Assembly: GCF_002498315.1 (NCBI RefSeq) | Contig: NZ_DAGX01000007.1 | Location: 276,715 to 340,714, forward strand | DNA length: 64,000 nt | Origin: Methanofollis sp. UBA420 | GTDB taxonomy: Archaea; Halobacteriota; Methanomicrobia; Methanomicrobiales; Methanofollaceae | Direction: 5' to 3' | Position numbers and translations under genes: made by a program | Notes under the pieces: model-generated | What the model saw: only the letters and a program-made list of their open reading frames with translations | What the model was told of the DNA's origin: nothing | The model's database searches: none | In this document: positions 61,587 to 64,000 of the stretch, piece after piece | How the letters are laid out: every line of letters begins with the position of its first letter | Position numbering within the stretch: the first letter of the stretch is position 1

Positions 61587-62317
61587 CCGTCCCTGTCGGT
61601 GCCTCGACGTACTGCCTGATGGACAGACCCCTCGGCGAGGCTCTGGAGACTCTTGCCCGTGCCGTCCCCCTCGTCGAAATTCTTTCCGACTCCTCACACT
61701 CACTCTTCTCCTGTGCCGACGTCTGCACATCCTTCGATCTCAGGTACATCGTCCATGCCCCCACCTCCGACCTCAACATCGCCACCCCCAACGAGAGGAT
61801 GCGAGAGGCGTCTGTGCAGATCATCGCCGACCTCGCCGTCATCTGCGACGAGATCGGGGCGGAGAGGCTTGTCATCCATCCGGGCTTCTGCATGGAGAGA
61901 GGAGTATGGGCGGCTTCGGAGGCGGCGCTCCTCTCCTCCCTCCGCGATCTTTCTCGCCTCCAGGAGGGCGCCGCGGTCACCTTTGCTATCGAGAACATGG
62001 GCTCATGGAGTTGCTGCCACTTCAGGGACCCCGGCCTCCTGCCCGTTCTTGACGACCTCGGTCTCGGCTTCGCCCTCGACGTCGGCCACGCCTGCCTCAC
62101 CGGCACTCTCGATGCCTTCCTCAGGGAAGGACGACCTGTCCACCTCCACCTCCACGACAACCGCGGCACGATGGACGAGCACGCCGCCTGCGGTTCCGGA
62201 TGCATCGACTTTTCGGCCGTCAGGTCTGCCCTCTCCCCGTCGGCGACCGCCGTTATCGAGGTGCTGAAACCAGCGGCCGTGGGGGAGAGCCTTGTATATC
62301 TGGATGGGATGTGGTGA
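61583..62317 (+). CDS. CbiR-like TIM-barrel protein, probable cobamide remodelling enzyme
   Basis: 244 residues of the AP-endonuclease-2/xylose-isomerase superfamily. Likely metal ligands lie on successive strands: RYIVHAPTSDLN, RLVIHPGFCME, TFAIENMGSW, FALDVGHACLTG, VHLHLHDNRGTMDEH and TAVIEVLKP. CbiR, described in Akkermansia as a cobamide phosphodiesterase that frees cobinamide phosphate for remodelling, belongs to this superfamily and its genes cluster with cobamide transport. The direct ATGA overlap with btuD points the same way. Assignment as CbiR is an inference; no CbiZ is present nearby. Confidence 0.6.
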   Translation: MTVPVGASTYCLMDRPLGEALETLARAVPLVEILSDSSHSLFSCADVCTSFDLRYIVHAPTSDLNIATPNERMREASVQIIADLAVICDEIGAERLVIHPGFCMERGVWAASEAALLSSLRDLSRLQEGAAVTFAIENMGSWSCCHFRDPGLLPVLDDLGLGFALDVGHACLTGTLDAFLREGRPVHLHLHDNRGTMDEHAACGSGCIDFSAVRSALSPSATAVIEVLKPAAVGESLVYLDGMW

Positions 62318-62337
62318 GGGGAGGTTGAGGCTCTCCT

Positions 62338-62600
62338 CCGGGGGGCTTTTGCCCCCCCGGCCCCCCGCGTTAGGATATGCGGGGATGGCAATCCTCTCTT
62401 CAGCAGTTTCTGCTCTATCTTCCCCGTTCCAATCCTGAGTGGGGAACGAGCGATAGCAAACTCAAGAAGACCGTTAGGTCTTCGAGGTGCGAGCAGGAGC
62501 GAGCTTGAGAAAGCCATTCGATTTTCGAGTAGTCCTCTGTGAACTTTAGAGGGAAGGCAGAGGGCAAGCGCTCTTTCAGAGATCCGCCTGAAGCGTTTTT
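62338..62600 (+). repeat. Dispersed intergenic hairpin repeat, copy F, with G/C terminator-like stem
   Basis: Within the 386-base gap 62318-62703, where no gene is supported. It begins with CCGGGGGGC-TTTT-GCCCCCCCGG (62338-62360), a likely terminator for the btu operon and the counterpart of 1855-1873 in copy A. GTTAGGATATGCGGGGATGG and CAATCCTGAGTGGGGAACGAG follow, then the signature stem GAAGACC-GTTA-GGTCTTC (62466-62483). The second stem is imperfect, followed by TAGTCCTCTGTGAAC and GGGAAGGCAGAGGG. Confidence 0.65.
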
Positions 62601-62703
62601 CCGGGCCTGATGTTCATCACACCCACGTACCAACAGAACCCACGCGAAGGTGCATACAAAGCCCGGCACTGCCGGGAACAAAAAGAAAAAAAGGAGATTG
62701 GAT

Positions 62704-63726
62704 TTAGACGAGCATCTTGATCGGGTGCTTCTCGGCCTGAACTTCGCCGCCGAGCTCCTTGAGAGCCTCGGCAAGGACGATGTCGCTGAATGCGGCCGCG
62801 GTGGCGATGCCCTCCATGTTCTCGATAGGCCCGAACATGATCAGGTCCGCACCGAGGGTCATGGCCATGATGTTGCAGCCGATATCAGGGGATGCCCATG
62901 CCGTCTGCCTGATGCCTTCCATGCCACCGAAGTGGTGGTGGGACATCTGCTCGAGGAGGAGGTCCTTGCCCTCGTACTGGGAGGCGAGGACGCTCTTGCG
63001 CCAGCGCTTGAGCCAGGTCCAGGAGACGGTCATGTTGTGGTAGGCGCCGCCGGTCGGCATGCCGTGGATCGCCTTGCAGGCAAGGATCTCACGGAAGGAG
63101 CCGCCGGAACCGAGGCCGAGCGGAGTGGCCGCAGTGTCGAGGATCGGGCGGGTGATGCCGCATTCCTCGGCAATGGCGAGCATGGACTGTGCCTGGCCCG
63201 CAACACCGCCGTCCTGCAGCACCTTCTCACGGCCGGCGACCGACGGGTCACCGGGGTTGAAGGCGAGGACGATCGCCGAGTTGACGTCCGAGTTCTTCAG
63301 GGCCTCGATGCTCTCCGGGGTGATGGAGCCGTTGATCGAGTTGTAGATCGCGCGGTCCGCGATGCCGACCTCGGTGACGTACTTGCAGGCGTGAGCGAGT
63401 GCGTCCGGGGCCGAGGAGTCCATCAGGAACGGGGTCTTGTCATCGATCGAGCAGAACCAGTCGAAGTAGCTCTCGAACGCCTCGCCGTGCTCGGCGATGA
63501 TCTGGATGAAGAACGGGTTCCCGGTCTGGTCATACAGTTCCTGGGTCCGGTTCCAGAGCGCCTCGGCCTTTGCCTTGTCGATCTTTCCAGTGTGGTCGTC
63601 GAGCACTACCTCATGCTTGTTGTAGAAGATGGATGCGCCAAGCACTCTCGGGTACTCACCCGGCTGGCCACCGATCTTGATGCCGTTAAAGTCCCAAACG
63701 GCCTGTTCCTTCTCAAACTTGAACAT
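62704..63726 (-). CDS. mtrH: Tetrahydromethanopterin S-methyltransferase subunit H
   Basis: 340 residues, slightly longer than most MtrH (about 310). FKFEKEQAVWDFNGIKIGGQPGEYPRVLGASIFYNKHEVV, the TIM-barrel segments SINGSITPESIEAL and AFNPGDPS, and GGAYHNMTVSWTWLKRW are characteristic. MtrH carries methyl from methyl-H4MPT to the cobamide bound on MtrA, so the complex depends on corrinoid. AGGAGGCGA precedes the ATG, 16 bases after the mtrG stop. It is the last gene of the mtr operon. Confidence 0.97.
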   Translation of the reverse strand: MFKFEKEQAVWDFNGIKIGGQPGEYPRVLGASIFYNKHEVVLDDHTGKIDKAKAEALWNRTQELYDQTGNPFFIQIIAEHGEAFESYFDWFCSIDDKTPFLMDSSAPDALAHACKYVTEVGIADRAIYNSINGSITPESIEALKNSDVNSAIVLAFNPGDPSVAGREKVLQDGGVAGQAQSMLAIAEECGITRPILDTAATPLGLGSGGSFREILACKAIHGMPTGGAYHNMTVSWTWLKRWRKSVLASQYEGKDLLLEQMSHHHFGGMEGIRQTAWASPDIGCNIMAMTLGADLIMFGPIENMEGIATAAAFSDIVLAEALKELGGEVQAEKHPIKMLV

Positions 63727-63741
63727 ACTGATCTCGCCTCC

Positions 63742-64000
63742 TTACATCATCAGTTTCATTATTTTCGGGAGCAGGAACACGATCATCTCAAAGACGACCA
63801 GTCCGGCCACCAGTCCATAGAGAATGCCGATGTCACGGCCGATCTTACGACCGACACGCTGGGCGACCTCGGCATTTACGAACTCAATCTTCGTTTCGAT
63901 GTCATCGAGTCTCTTCTCGATCTCGAGGAACTGCGGGTTTGCACCGGCGACCGCAGCACCTGCGGCACCGCCCTCAGCTTCCTTGACTTCGACGACAATC
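63742..64000 (-). CDS. mtrG: Tetrahydromethanopterin S-methyltransferase subunit G, 5' end cut by window edge
   Basis: Minus-strand reading from the edge gives 85 residues: an acidic stretch EVKEAEGGAAGA, then NPQFLEIEKRLDDIETKIEFVNAEVAQRVGRKIGRDIGILYG and a C-terminal membrane helix (LVAGLVVFEMIVFLLPKI) before TAA. MtrG is a one-helix membrane subunit of the Na+-pumping MtrA-H complex; most or nearly all of it is present, but the start is outside the window. The order mtrG-mtrH matches the known operon. Confidence 0.93.
   Translation of the reverse strand, partial: IVVEVKEAEGGAAGAAVAGANPQFLEIEKRLDDIETKIEFVNAEVAQRVGRKIGRDIGILYGLVAGLVVFEMIVFLLPKIMKLMM

Overview
The window comes from a GC-rich hydrogenotrophic methanogenic archaeon. 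It carries mer, mtd and the mtrG-mtrH end of the methyltransferase operon, archaeal-type ribosomal proteins (eS4, eL19, eL32, Rpp29), Nop5/fibrillarin, NrpR, Tfx, a methanogen-type thymidylate synthase and an S-layer protein with a PGF-CTERM tail. TATA boxes followed by short leaders and GGTGAT-type ribosome binding sites recur. The gene set and the S-layer type suggest Methanomicrobiales, possibly Methanofollis or a relative; the genus is an inference.

Layout. 1-7.3 kb: mixed housekeeping (hemD fragment, TctA-type permease, CaCA exchanger, nop5-flpA pair, DUF1614 membrane protein, TIM-barrel protein, tRNA-Gln, thymidylate synthase). 7.5-19.6 kb: cell-surface region with the S-layer gene, AMP phosphorylase, a repeat-domain membrane protein and two tandem 1000-residue VWA/Ig-like secreted paralogues. 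19.6-27.3 kb: tRNA-Arg, dcd-nrpR, a divergent tubulin/FtsZ-like protein, mer, a GalT-like gene, mtd and divergent tfx. 27.3-42.2 kb: about 510 nt of strongly structured leader or ncRNA, then one long collinear operon from uL3 to uL15, continuing through secY, adenylate kinase, a DUF106 insertase-like protein and cmk. 42.2-51.8 kb: small genes, an AEC transporter, a PaaK/F390-synthetase-like enzyme, Nudix, trpF, a flavodoxin-PNPOx fusion, DUF2207 and LemA.

52.0-62.3 kb is the most interesting part. Four minus-strand genes, joined by stop/start overlaps, encode exported surface proteins. A divergent set of three overlapping plus-strand genes encodes a BtuC-type permease, a BtuD-type ATPase with an extra C-terminal domain, and a TIM-barrel protein resembling cobamide-remodelling CbiR. 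The surface proteins combine DUF4430-like domains, an alpha/alpha-toroid (prenyltransferase-repeat) domain, a BtuF-like binding domain and beta-propellers. DUF4430 plus an alpha/alpha barrel is also the domain composition of animal transcobalamin and intrinsic factor. I infer a cell-surface corrinoid capture, uptake and remodelling system. This fits the cell's need for corrinoid in Mtr, part of whose operon starts at 62.7 kb.

Two further signals have no ready annotation: a family of hairpin-bearing intergenic repeats (six loci, both orientations, never inside genes) and the structured RNA region before the ribosomal operon. No CRISPR array, insertion sequence, rRNA or replication origin was recognised.
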